Below, piece after piece: positions 47,224 to 56,549 of a stretch of DNA of 64,000 bases; positions within the stretch are counted from its first letter, which is position 1, and each line of letters opens with the position of its first letter. The position numbers and the translations under genes were made by a program. The notes below the pieces were generated by a model. That model did no database searches, was not told where the DNA came from, and worked only from the letters and a program-made list of their open reading frames with translations. Source of the DNA: an uncultured Brachyspira sp. (GTDB lineage Bacteria > Spirochaetota > Brachyspiria > Brachyspirales > Brachyspiraceae); contig NZ_CAJUPR010000001.1 of assembly GCF_910588665.1 (NCBI RefSeq), forward strand, positions 1 through 64,000, read 5' to 3'.

Positions 47224-47284
47224 TTTTAATCTCCTTATTTATTTTAATAAATTTATAAAATTATTATAAAAAAGCATATATTTT

Positions 47285-49903
47285 TTAATAGAACGGATGG
47301 TTCATAGTAAATGCAATTCCCCAGCCTCTTCCAAGCCAAGCTCCCAGAGGTGTAAAAGTATCTCCCTCAAAATCTTTAAGACCTTTTCCAAATCCTACAT
47401 TGTCTTTATTATATACAAATCTTTTTGCAATATAGAATCTTACATTAAATATAGGTATTGTTAATCTTACTCCGAATCCTACGGAATATATATACTGAGA
47501 AGGATCAAACATATCTTTTATATTCATAAACTGAGAAGGATAACTATGTGCATCGCCGTCTTGATTCCAGCCGCTGCTTGCAGGCATCCATAACTGACCT
47601 GCATCTAAGAAAGTAACAAATCCCAGAGTTTTTGGTATTATAGGTATGCGGAGCTCTGCAAAGAATCTTACCTTAGCTCTTCCGTAACTCCAAGAATCTG
47701 TTGAACCGTTTTCTCCTTTCATGTCATAAGTTGGAAGCCCTCTGTTTTTCTTAAATACAGTATATGCAGAAGTATCCCAGCCACGAATATCTTCAAACGG
47801 ATTAAGATAATATAAAACATCCGCATCATTTCTAAGACTGAGTCCGGGAGTTGCTATTATCTGACCTATTTCGCCATAGAAGGCAAATGAAAGCCATTCG
47901 GTAGCTGGAACAGCTAAGAATCCTGTTAAATTTAATCTTGTAAGCTGAGTATGTCCGAAATATAAATCAATCATACCTCTTAAGAAGCTTCCCCTTGTAG
48001 GATTTAAATAATCATTTCTGCTGTCTCTAAGAAGAGAATACGATATTATGAATGTTGTAAACCAATCGCTTTCCCATCTTTCAAAAGAACCGTTCTTTTT
48101 ATTTACTTTATGAATTAAATATTTTTTTATATCGCTAAGTACATAATTAGGACTATTGCCGTTAGCTCCCTGATCATGCCATTGCTGATACTGCTGTACT
48201 ATAGTATCAAATGTTATAAATGTAGAATAATAATCGGCAAAATAGTAACCAAGTCTTACTATGCCTTCAAAACCATGTCTTGTATAGTATGAATATTTAG
48301 GTATGCCGAATTGATCCGTTCCTATTCTGTAGCCTGTATTTACTCCTTCATTAAAATATGACAGATCAACTCCTATATATATAGGTAAATTGAGTAAATA
48401 AGGTTCTGCAAAGTTTACGGCAATACGCTTTTGCTGCTGTCCAAGCTCTCCGCTTAATCCTAACTGCAAACCTCTTCCCAAAAAATTATTTTCTCTTATG
48501 GATGCAAATATTTTGAATCCTGAACTTGTGGAGAAACCGCCGCCTCCAGACACCATAGCAGTTTTGCCTTCGGATACATTTAAATTTAATTCCATTAAAC
48601 CTTCAGCAGTGCCTGGTTTTACTCCGATATTAATATTATCAAAAAATTGAGTATTATAAAGTTTTTCCTGAACTCTTTGTATTTTTGCAGTATTGAATAT
48701 CTCTCCTGGTTTTATATCAACATATCTTTCTATAACAAAGTCTTTAGTTTTTGTATTTCCCGTTATAGTGATGTTTTCTATATGAGCTTTATCATTTTCT
48801 ACTATATCATACATTATACTTACTATTTTATTTTCTTCATTAACATTAATTACAGGTATAACTTGCCTAAATATATATCCTCTTTCCGAGTATTTATTTT
48901 GTATACCTTGAAAATCCGTAATATGATATGTGTAATTATATAAAGCTCCCTTTTTCGATTTTATATCTTTTTGTATATTGTCGGAAGAAATAATAAAGTT
49001 TCCCTTAAATCCTATATCGCCGAAATAGTATTTATCCCCTTCCGTAATATATATGTCTATAATTAAATCCTGCTCATTTTTTATTTCAGGATCTCTCCAT
49101 TGATATGTAAATTTTACATTATCTACCTTAGCCCTGTAATATCCCCTATCTGCATAGTATTTTACAACTTTAGCTTTATCATCTTCAAATTTAAACTCAT
49201 TGAATTTTCCAAGCGTTAAAAATCCGTTTTCTTTTGTGGACATTTGTCTTTTAAGCTCATTGGCTGAGAAATATGTGTTTCCATGAAATCTTATGCTTGA
49301 AACTTTTACTTCATTTCCCTCCACTATATCCATTTGAATTACAACATCGGAAGTTCCCGCATTTTCCGTAACTTTCGGCTCCACATACGCTTTTAAATAT
49401 CCCTTGTCCTGATAATTGGTAATAATAGCATTTACAGCTTCATTAAGTTTCTGCGGCATATACGGATCTCCGAGCTTCATTATAGGTTTTATAGCATCAT
49501 TAAGAGCCGTTCTGCTTAGTCTTTTATTTCCTACATACTGTATATCTTTTATTATGAATCTTTCAGCTACTATAATATTTAATACAACGCCTTTTTCATC
49601 TCTGTTGGCATCAACTGAAACTCTGTCAAATAACTGAGTATCAAATAATTTTTTTATAGCTTCATTTATTTCTATTCTGCTGAATTTGCTTCCAGTTTTT
49701 ATAGGAAAGTTATTTATTATTTGTTCTTTTGTGAGTCTTGTCTCACCCGCAACATCTATACGATTTATGATGAGCCCTTCATATACAGCTATATTTTTTG
49801 CCGTCTGCAAATTTTTAAAATCACTTTCAGCTGCTATTAATAATGCCGCCGCAAGTATAATAGATGAAAATAAAATAATAAAATTTTTATTGATAAAGTA
49901 CAC
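47285..49903 (-). CDS. bamA: Outer-membrane protein assembly factor BamA
   Basis: Inserts barrel proteins into the outer membrane. The 872-residue protein has a signal peptide (about 1-25), five POTRA domains (about 40-440) and a C-terminal 16-stranded barrel. The loop 6 signature appears as DIRGWD (VRGF-like), and the chain ends with HPFY. The frame opens at a GTG (49915), but the GTG at 49903 is preferred: it has GGTGGAG 6 bases upstream and overlaps the tamB TAG by one base (TAGTG), implying coupled translation. Confidence 0.95.
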   Translation of the reverse strand: MYFINKNFIILFSSIILAAALLIAAESDFKNLQTAKNIAVYEGLIINRIDVAGETRLTKEQIINNFPIKTGSKFSRIEINEAIKKLFDTQLFDRVSVDANRDEKGVVLNIIVAERFIIKDIQYVGNKRLSRTALNDAIKPIMKLGDPYMPQKLNEAVNAIITNYQDKGYLKAYVEPKVTENAGTSDVVIQMDIVEGNEVKVSSIRFHGNTYFSANELKRQMSTKENGFLTLGKFNEFKFEDDKAKVVKYYADRGYYRAKVDNVKFTYQWRDPEIKNEQDLIIDIYITEGDKYYFGDIGFKGNFIISSDNIQKDIKSKKGALYNYTYHITDFQGIQNKYSERGYIFRQVIPVINVNEENKIVSIMYDIVENDKAHIENITITGNTKTKDFVIERYVDIKPGEIFNTAKIQRVQEKLYNTQFFDNINIGVKPGTAEGLMELNLNVSEGKTAMVSGGGGFSTSSGFKIFASIRENNFLGRGLQLGLSGELGQQQKRIAVNFAEPYLLNLPIYIGVDLSYFNEGVNTGYRIGTDQFGIPKYSYYTRHGFEGIVRLGYYFADYYSTFITFDTIVQQYQQWHDQGANGNSPNYVLSDIKKYLIHKVNKKNGSFERWESDWFTTFIISYSLLRDSRNDYLNPTRGSFLRGMIDLYFGHTQLTRLNLTGFLAVPATEWLSFAFYGEIGQIIATPGLSLRNDADVLYYLNPFEDIRGWDTSAYTVFKKNRGLPTYDMKGENGSTDSWSYGRAKVRFFAELRIPIIPKTLGFVTFLDAGQLWMPASSGWNQDGDAHSYPSQFMNIKDMFDPSQYIYSVGFGVRLTIPIFNVRFYIAKRFVYNKDNVGFGKGLKDFEGDTFTPLGAWLGRGWGIAFTMNHPFY

Positions 49904-52900
49904 TAAAATCTCCACCGAGTAACAATATTAAAATCTTGTCCTTTTCCTTTTATATTGAAAGGATTTATTTTATATTCAAAAACAAAATTTGCAAGCTTAT
50001 AATTTTTTAATAATGATACTTCAAAACCGAACTGATGATCAAAATAGTAAGGATCCAAGTTTCTTCCGTTTAAGCTTGGTCTTGATGTATCATTAACTCT
50101 GTAGGTAACATCATATTTCAGATATAAATATTTTGAAACATATTTGCCTATGCCTACGCTTGTATTGTCCCATACGGATGTAGGACTTATATTATTATAG
50201 TTATTTGTAACAAACAGCAGATTATTTACAACTGTAGGGCTTAAATTTATATAATCTATACCTAAAAACTGCCTTACCCATCTTTCCACAGGCCTTAAAA
50301 CGGTGCTTCTTAAAATTAAATCGCTGTAATTCATAGTAAGCTGCTGAAGCTGCTGCTGATTATTATTGATGCTGCTTCTATTTGCAGTACTGTCTGCAAA
50401 CATTTGATCCTCTCTGCTTCCGAAACTTCCCTGAGGTATTCCCGCAAGCTGATTAATCTGATACTGCCCTAAAGCAGGTATAGTATAAAATTTTACAGGC
50501 GACAGTCCGCTTTCTTCAGAAGATACTAGCTGAGACAGTCTTGCATCCATTTCCATATATAATGTTACATTTTCTCCCGATAATTCATTTTCATACGATT
50601 GAGAAGATATATTTCCGATTGTAGGATAATATTTTTTATAAGTGTATGCGGTGGCTTTTATTATAGGATCTAAACTATTATTAGGCGGAAAGGTAACAGA
50701 GCCATTTTCCAGCTGATATACATTCTGAAGATAATATATGCTTCCTCTGTCTACATTTATAGTTCCAGCAAGTTCTATACCGTCAATTAAAGTATTATAA
50801 ACCCTCATTTTTGAGCCATCTTCCAAATATACATCACCTGCTAAATTATGTGCAACTCTAACCTGGCGCCAAGCTTCTATTGTGAAATCCCAATATATTT
50901 TATTTAATATGCCGTAAACTCTTTCTTTATATGTGCTTCCTGAAGGCAGAGTAGACAGCTGAACATCGCTTTTCATAAGAGTGAGTATTCCTCCTATTCT
51001 GGGGGCTTTTATATTTCCTCCTATTACAAGGTCTAAATGTACAGGTCCTCTTACTTTAGCTATACCTAAATTTATATTCCCGTCTAAAAGTCCTAACTGT
51101 TCATCAGATGAAAGCAAATCAAATGCCATATAATTTATATTGTTTTTAAAAATTTCTGCTTCGCCTGTTATTGTCAGATTTTTCTTTTTCTTTGATGTAA
51201 ATGTCAGATTATTAACATTAAATGTATGCTTATTAAAGCTGAAGTCCACTACTACATCATCAAATATATCTGTAAAGTATGATATTTTTACTTTCTTTCC
51301 ATGTCCTAAGAATCTTCCGTCTATAGATACATTGTCTGCATCTCCGTATATTCTGGCATACAAAGTGTACGGCTTTCCGTCTATATTAAAGTTTGTAGGA
51401 GATGATTGTATTTCCGTAAATAGAACATTAAATAATTCAAAAACTTCAACATTTATCAAATCTGATGTTAAAAGCAAATCTATTTGATCTTTTTTTGTAT
51501 TTTTTATTACGCCTTTCAGATTCAGCATATTATTGTCATTATATACATAAATAAGATCCGTTTTAGTATTTTCTTCTGCTGAAGCAATATGTCCTTTTAT
51601 TCCATGATCTCTTGTGTTTGTAAATAATATGCTTTCTCCGTCATAGACTACAGTAGTTCCAAATTCCGGCAGATTTCTTTTATTTATTGTTATAGGAGTT
51701 GTAAGTATTCTGTATTCATCTTTGCCGTTTGGTAATTTTCTCATATTATAATCTATTGTACCAGAATATGAACTTATTATATCCATATTATTTACTTCCA
51801 CAGTCATAGTTTGTCTTTCTTTTGAGAAATAAGCATAAGGAATTTTTATCTGCTGTTTTTTGGCAAATGTTTTTGTGTTAAGCATTCCTAAATTGCCTGT
51901 TTTGGTTATAAGCATATCTTTAACTTCAATTTCATTTTTTTTATAGTATCCATTTAAAGATACATGAAACTGCATTCCTGGAACTTGAAAATCATTTACA
52001 TCAAATTTTTCTATATAAATTACAGGATTATTCATTAAGCCTATTATGGTAGCATTAGCGCTTAATATACCGTAAGCCTGACCGCTTATATCAAAAGGTA
52101 ATTGACTTATGGTTAATTTTCCGTATATATTATTTTTATTTATTGAAGCGTCTGCTGCAAATATGCCGTTATTTTCTAAATCTTTTAATAATACAGTAAA
52201 TTTTCCTATACCGTCGGCAGAACTTAGAATTCCGCTTCCCATTACTCTATTCTCGCCGTAATCTAAAACAATATTGGTTATCGCTATATTTTGATTAGAG
52301 AGCTCAAATTGCATATTTAAAGCAAATATAGGAGCCAAATTCTTTTTTGCTTTAATGTTTCCATACAGATATAACGGCTTCTCCGTATGATTGTTTATAT
52401 CAACATCTATATTTAAATCTATATCTTTTATGCTTAAAGTTTTAGGTGTTTTTATATTTAAATCTATTAAACCGTTTGTGGCTATTACTCCATTGGCGAT
52501 TATTTCCGATTTATCTGTGGAAGCGTAAATTATTTTGTTTCCATTAGTGGATTCTGCTGTAAATCCGCTTAATCCGTAATTTCCTGCAGGCGTATTAATA
52601 TTTCCGTTTATTTTTACATTAAAATTTTTATCATACTCTATTTTGGCATCGGCGCTTATTCCTCCGTCTTCCGAAAGTCTGTAATAAATATCATTTATAT
52701 CTATAATGTTTTTATATGCCGTCATCGCTATTCTTATTAAATATTCTTCTGTGTATATTTTTTTAGATGATGCTTTTAATATATGTATATTTCCGTTTCC
52801 TGATGTGTACTTGGCATTGCTCATACTGTAATCTATATTCAGAGATGATAAATTATCTATTATATTTTGTCCTAAAAATACTACAAATATATCTTGCGGT

Positions 52901-54360
52901 ATTACGCCTTTAGCTTTTGCTATTACAGGTTTATTATTATCAAAAGAATAACTGGCGAAAAAAGGTTGGGCATATCTTTGAGCTATTAAATTAAGCGATA
53001 TTTCTTTTTCATGTTTTTTATATAAAAAATCAAAGGCAATAGGATCCGACATAGAATTCGCATAGCTTAATGAAGATACTGTAAATATTGATCTTACCTT
53101 ATTATTATCGGAGTTTACGGGTTTTAAATATGCCTTTGCGGATAAATAATTAACTCCTGCTTTTATATTATTTATATTTAAGTATATTAAACTTGAAATA
53201 GGATCCGATAAAGGCACAATTCCGCTTGCTATAATATCTCCTTCCAAAATATTAATATAGGCGTTTGATAATATTATGCTGTTATTAGTAAGTTCGGCAT
53301 TTACCATTGCATTAAATAATTTATCTCTTATATTTAAATCAAAATCAATATATGATTTTTCTTTTTTTTCAAATGAGTAATATCCATAAGCATTTATTTC
53401 AGCATCTCTGAATGTGTTTATGTAATTGCTTATTCCTGATATTGTTTTAACATCTGATTTTACAAATTTATAAATTATAGGCGTATCCAAAGCTATATTC
53501 ATAATTTTATATATAGAATCTTTTTTTATTTTTATATTTGTTGCAGAGAAATTTATATCTTTATTATCAAAATTATATTTGAAGTTTATAAAATCATTTT
53601 TATTTTCATTTTGCAAATTTGCGGTAAGTACATTGCAGTTATTGGTTAAAAATAATGTATAATCAAATAAATCTTCATGTTCGTCTTCAGCATATATTCT
53701 TGCATTTATTTCCGATAAATTAGTTTTGCTTTCTAATAAAAAATGTATCAATGTTTTATCTGGTAAGTTTAAGTTATACGAAAGAAAATAACCGTAATTT
53801 CTGAAATTACCATTTAGAGAATTAAGCGATATTTCTGTAATATTATTATCATTATCCGATATTTTAGCTGAAAAATTATCAACATTGATATTTTTATCCA
53901 TAAATACAGGACTTATATTATTAACTATTTCTATTATATCTTCTATTGAAGTTTTATTTGTATTGCCGCTTTGAAATACAGACATATCCATTAATATGGG
54001 ATAAAATACTGCATTATTAATATTTATATCGCTTAAAAGATATAACGGATCTCTTTTTACAAATATTCTTAATAAATTAAATCTTAAAGAAGCTCTATCC
54101 ATATCAAAGAATGGTTCTGTTTTGTTTTTGGAATAGAGCTTAACATCATCTAAAACTAATTCTAATTTATACGATACGCTTATATCTGATATATGTATAT
54201 TTACAGGGCTTACTTTATTTACATACTCTATAACATTATACAAATATTTCTGCTTATTTGATAATACAATAGAAACACTGAAAAGCGTAGGTATCATAAA
54301 AGCTATAAAGGTTGTAGCTATATACATTTTGAATCTAGAGTATTTCTTTCTTTTGCGCAA
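49903..54360 (-). CDS. tamB: Translocation and assembly module subunit TamB
   Basis: A giant AsmA/DUF490-family protein (1485 residues) that bridges inner and outer membranes and assists lipid or barrel transport. An N-terminal membrane helix (about 10-30) is followed by a very long beta-rich region with Asn/Asp-rich repeats. The C-terminal TamB domain shows DGIELAGTINVDRGSIYYLQN and YQLENGSVTFP. The start is TTG at 54360, eight bases after GGG. No tamA gene is adjacent; the adjacent BamA may be its partner, as proposed in bacteria without TamA. Confidence 0.9.
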   Translation of the reverse strand: MRKRKKYSRFKMYIATTFIAFMIPTLFSVSIVLSNKQKYLYNVIEYVNKVSPVNIHISDISVSYKLELVLDDVKLYSKNKTEPFFDMDRASLRFNLLRIFVKRDPLYLLSDININNAVFYPILMDMSVFQSGNTNKTSIEDIIEIVNNISPVFMDKNINVDNFSAKISDNDNNITEISLNSLNGNFRNYGYFLSYNLNLPDKTLIHFLLESKTNLSEINARIYAEDEHEDLFDYTLFLTNNCNVLTANLQNENKNDFINFKYNFDNKDINFSATNIKIKKDSIYKIMNIALDTPIIYKFVKSDVKTISGISNYINTFRDAEINAYGYYSFEKKEKSYIDFDLNIRDKLFNAMVNAELTNNSIILSNAYINILEGDIIASGIVPLSDPISSLIYLNINNIKAGVNYLSAKAYLKPVNSDNNKVRSIFTVSSLSYANSMSDPIAFDFLYKKHEKEISLNLIAQRYAQPFFASYSFDNNKPVIAKAKGVIPQDIFVVFLGQNIIDNLSSLNIDYSMSNAKYTSGNGNIHILKASSKKIYTEEYLIRIAMTAYKNIIDINDIYYRLSEDGGISADAKIEYDKNFNVKINGNINTPAGNYGLSGFTAESTNGNKIIYASTDKSEIIANGVIATNGLIDLNIKTPKTLSIKDIDLNIDVDINNHTEKPLYLYGNIKAKKNLAPIFALNMQFELSNQNIAITNIVLDYGENRVMGSGILSSADGIGKFTVLLKDLENNGIFAADASINKNNIYGKLTISQLPFDISGQAYGILSANATIIGLMNNPVIYIEKFDVNDFQVPGMQFHVSLNGYYKKNEIEVKDMLITKTGNLGMLNTKTFAKKQQIKIPYAYFSKERQTMTVEVNNMDIISSYSGTIDYNMRKLPNGKDEYRILTTPITINKRNLPEFGTTVVYDGESILFTNTRDHGIKGHIASAEENTKTDLIYVYNDNNMLNLKGVIKNTKKDQIDLLLTSDLINVEVFELFNVLFTEIQSSPTNFNIDGKPYTLYARIYGDADNVSIDGRFLGHGKKVKISYFTDIFDDVVVDFSFNKHTFNVNNLTFTSKKKKNLTITGEAEIFKNNINYMAFDLLSSDEQLGLLDGNINLGIAKVRGPVHLDLVIGGNIKAPRIGGILTLMKSDVQLSTLPSGSTYKERVYGILNKIYWDFTIEAWRQVRVAHNLAGDVYLEDGSKMRVYNTLIDGIELAGTINVDRGSIYYLQNVYQLENGSVTFPPNNSLDPIIKATAYTYKKYYPTIGNISSQSYENELSGENVTLYMEMDARLSQLVSSEESGLSPVKFYTIPALGQYQINQLAGIPQGSFGSREDQMFADSTANRSSINNNQQQLQQLTMNYSDLILRSTVLRPVERWVRQFLGIDYINLSPTVVNNLLFVTNNYNNISPTSVWDNTSVGIGKYVSKYLYLKYDVTYRVNDTSRPSLNGRNLDPYYFDHQFGFEVSLLKNYKLANFVFEYKINPFNIKGKGQDFNIVTRWRF

Positions 54361-54393
54361 TAAAATATCCCATTCTTATCAATGTTTATTTAC

Positions 54394-54422
54394 ATTATAT
54401 AGTATAACCTATTTATATACAA
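54394..54422 (-). promoter_or_regulatory. Promoter of tamB-bamA-skp-lpxD
   Basis: On the minus strand, TTGTAT (54422 to 54417) and TATAAT (54399 to 54394) are 17 bases apart. The -10 lies only 33 bases from the TTG start. Confidence 0.65.
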
Positions 54423-54513
54423 ATATGTTATATTTCAGATATTTATTTTCGGAATTTAGGCATATATATTAAAATTAATATTTTGAAGCTTTTTTACATA
54501 TAAAAAATATTAA

Positions 54514-54542
54514 TTGACAAATAATAAAAATAAAAGTATAAT
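54514..54542 (+). promoter_or_regulatory. Consensus sigma70 promoter of ulaC
   Basis: Perfect TTGACA (54514-54519) and TATAAT (54537-54542) are exactly 17 bases apart, 38 bases before the ulaC start. It is the best match to consensus noticed in the window. Confidence 0.8.
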
Positions 54543-54580
54543 ATTATTCTTGCTGAAAAGTTTATTATTTAAGAGGCAGT

Positions 54581-55018
54581 ATGTTAAAAGAACTTATAAA
54601 AAACAAAATAGATATAGTTGATAGTCTTGACAGCTGGGAAGATGCAGTAAAAAAGGGTGCGGAGCTTTTACTTGAGAATAAATGCATAGAGCCGAGATAT
54701 GTAGATTGTATTATAAAAAATATAAAAGAAACTGGTCCTTATATTGTTCTTGGGGACGGAATGGCTATGTCTCATGCAAGACCTGAGGACGGAGTTATAG
54801 AAAACGGAATTACCCTTTTAAAGATAAAAAACGGAGTTGATTTTTTTGATGAAAAAAATAGGGTTTTTCTTTTATTTACATTAGCCGCTGAAGATAATGA
54901 ACAGCATCAGGATTTAATGGGTGAAATAGCCGATTTATTGAATGAAAGCGAAAAAATTAAAAGAATAATGTATGATGAATTAACCGATTTAGAAATATAC
55001 AATATTATTCTGCAGTGA
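54581..55018 (+). CDS. ulaC: PTS ascorbate-type EIIA component
   Basis: Phosphotransferase EIIA that passes phosphate from HPr to EIIB. The 145-residue single domain has His65 in AMSHARPEDGV, the phosphorylated residue of the mannitol/fructose/ascorbate EIIA family. Assignment as UlaC rests on the ulaG-A-B genes 439 bases downstream. An AGAGG site precedes the ATG. Confidence 0.85.
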   Translation: MLKELIKNKIDIVDSLDSWEDAVKKGAELLLENKCIEPRYVDCIIKNIKETGPYIVLGDGMAMSHARPEDGVIENGITLLKIKNGVDFFDEKNRVFLLFTLAAEDNEQHQDLMGEIADLLNESEKIKRIMYDELTDLEIYNIILQ

Positions 55019-55133
55019 TTTTTTATATAAATCTTTATTATCTTAAATAAATAATATTCCAAAATATTATATTGCTGAATACAAAAAATTGCGGAACTGA
55101 GAACGGAAAACTCTATTTTAAATAGTAAGGCAG

Positions 55134-55180
55134 CGGCAGGTTTCTGCCGTCATAAAATTCTAATCAGGATTTTTTAATAT
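55134..55180 (+). promoter_or_regulatory. Hairpin plus terminator-like element upstream of ulaG
   Basis: CGGCAG (55134-55139) pairs perfectly with CTGCCG (55144-55149) around GTTT. About six bases later AAAATTC pairs with GGATTTT (one G-U) and is followed by T residues, ending near 55180. It may be the ulaC terminator, an attenuator, or the end of a small RNA. Confidence 0.5.
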
Positions 55181-55402
55181 ATAAACAAAAATAATAATAT
55201 ATTAGAATTGAAAAACATATAAAAATTATTATACTTAATAATAGGCTTAATTATTAGCTGATGCGTTAAAAATGAATGGCTGAATTGATTTTATCAGGCT
55301 TATTAAAAAGCATATCTGCTCGGCATATTTAAGCATACATATTTTTTGTACAATGATTATGAATTAAATAAAGATGATAAAAGTATATCTTAATAATTTA
55401 AG

Positions 55403-55438
55403 AGGAGGAAATTTTATCACTGCTGTAAAAATAATTTA
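55403..55438 (+). other. Orphan Shine-Dalgarno with possible seven-codon frame
   Basis: AGGAGG (55403-55408) is followed 7 bases later by ATC (55416-55418), then six sense codons and TAA. If ATC were read as a start, this would be a seven-residue leader peptide. No ATG, GTG or TTG lies at a suitable distance. Confidence 0.25.
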
Positions 55439-55457
55439 AATAAAAAAAGGAGAAAAT

Positions 55458-56516
55458 ATGAGCAAAATTGATTCAATTAGCAGAGAAGGCTGGATATTGG
55501 ATAGTTTTCCTGAATGGGGGACTTGGCTAAATGAAGAGATAGAAGAAGAAGTTGTGGCGCCTAATACATTCGCTATGTGGTGGCTCGGCTGTGTGGGAAT
55601 TTGGGTAAAAACTCAGGAAGATGCTAATATATGCATAGATTTATGGTGCGGTAATGGAAAAAGAACAAAGAAAACTAAAAATATGGTTGCAGGACATCAA
55701 ATGGCTAATATGGCAGGTGTGAGAAAACTTCAGCCTAATCTTAGAGCTTCTCCTTTTGTTATAGATCCTTTTGCAATAAAAAAATTAGATGCCGTATTAT
55801 CAACTCATTATCATAATGATCATATAGATATTAATGTTGCGGCTGCTGTTATGAAAAATATTAAAGAACCTATACCTTTTATAGGTCCTAAATATTCCGT
55901 AGATAAGTGGATTGAATGGGGAGTTCCCGCAGATAGATGCATAGTTGTCAGGCCAGGCGATTCTTTAAAGATTAAGGATACTGAGATAATAGCTACAGAT
56001 TCTTTTGACAGAACATGCTTGGTAACCGCACCGCCTGATGATTTAAGAAATACAGTTCCTGAAATGGATACTAAAGCCGTAAACTATATTATTAAAACAT
56101 CTGGAGGAAATATATATCATAGCGGAGATTCTCACTATTCAATATATTTTGCCAAACATGGCAAAGATTTTGATATTGATGTTGCTTTAGGCTCTTACGG
56201 AGAGAATCCTGTAGGCATAGCTGATAAAATGACTTCAGTTGATATACTCAGAATGGCTGAGGCTTTAAGATGTAAAATTGTTATTCCTATACATTATGAT
56301 GTATGGACTAACTTTATGGCTGATACGAAAGAAATAGAAGTATTATATGAAATGAAAAAAGACAGACTGCAGTATAAATTTAAACCTTTTATATGGGAAG
56401 TGGGGGGAAAGTATGTTTATCCCAGAGATAAAGATTTAGTAAGATATCATCACCCTAGAGGTTTTGAAGATTGTTTTGAATATGAGCAAAATATTCCTTT
56501 CCGTTCTATGCTTTAA
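55458..56516 (+). CDS. ulaG: L-ascorbate-6-phosphate lactonase
   Basis: Opens the lactone ring of ascorbate 6-phosphate to give 3-keto-L-gulonate 6-phosphate. The 352 residues form a metallo-beta-lactamase fold, with [11 protein letters not shown] as the metal-binding HxHxDH-type motif, plus HSGDSHYS and the C-terminal [16 protein letters not shown] precedes the ATG. First of the six closely spaced ula genes downstream of the leader. Confidence 0.95.
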   Translation: MSKIDSISREGWILDSFPEWGTWLNEEIEEEVVAPNTFAMWWLGCVGIWVKTQEDANICIDLWCGNGKRTKKTKNMVAGHQMANMAGVRKLQPNLRASPFVIDPFAIKKLDAVLSTHYHNDHIDINVAAAVMKNIKEPIPFIGPKYSVDKWIEWGVPADRCIVVRPGDSLKIKDTEIIATDSFDRTCLVTAPPDDLRNTVPEMDTKAVNYIIKTSGGNIYHSGDSHYSIYFAKHGKDFDIDVALGSYGENPVGIADKMTSVDILRMAEALRCKIVIPIHYDVWTNFMADTKEIEVLYEMKKDRLQYKFKPFIWEVGGKYVYPRDKDLVRYHHPRGFEDCFEYEQNIPFRSML

Positions 56517-56549
56517 TAGAAAACTAATTAAATTTTTAAGGAGATAATA

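Larger units (their letters stand above)
55019..55457 (+). other. 439-base ula intergenic region
   Basis: No ordinary gene is present. The stretch contains a GC-richer island with hairpins (55091-55180), a 7-bp inverted repeat TAATAAT/ATTATTA (55236-55256), direct repeats of GCATAT near 55310-55340, an unused AGGAGG site (55403-55408) and the ulaG ribosome site. It is the likely regulatory leader of the ulaG-A-B-E-F-D genes; no ulaR-like repressor is in the window. Confidence 0.6.

Noticed and set aside
51140..51487. Plus-strand 115-residue frame inside tamB
   Set aside because: It is antisense to a conserved gene with no ribosome site or recognisable domain.
55091..55180. T-box or known riboswitch upstream of ulaG
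   Set aside because: No T-box AGGGTGGNACCGCG sequence nor a recognised riboswitch core was seen; kept only as an unassigned structured element.
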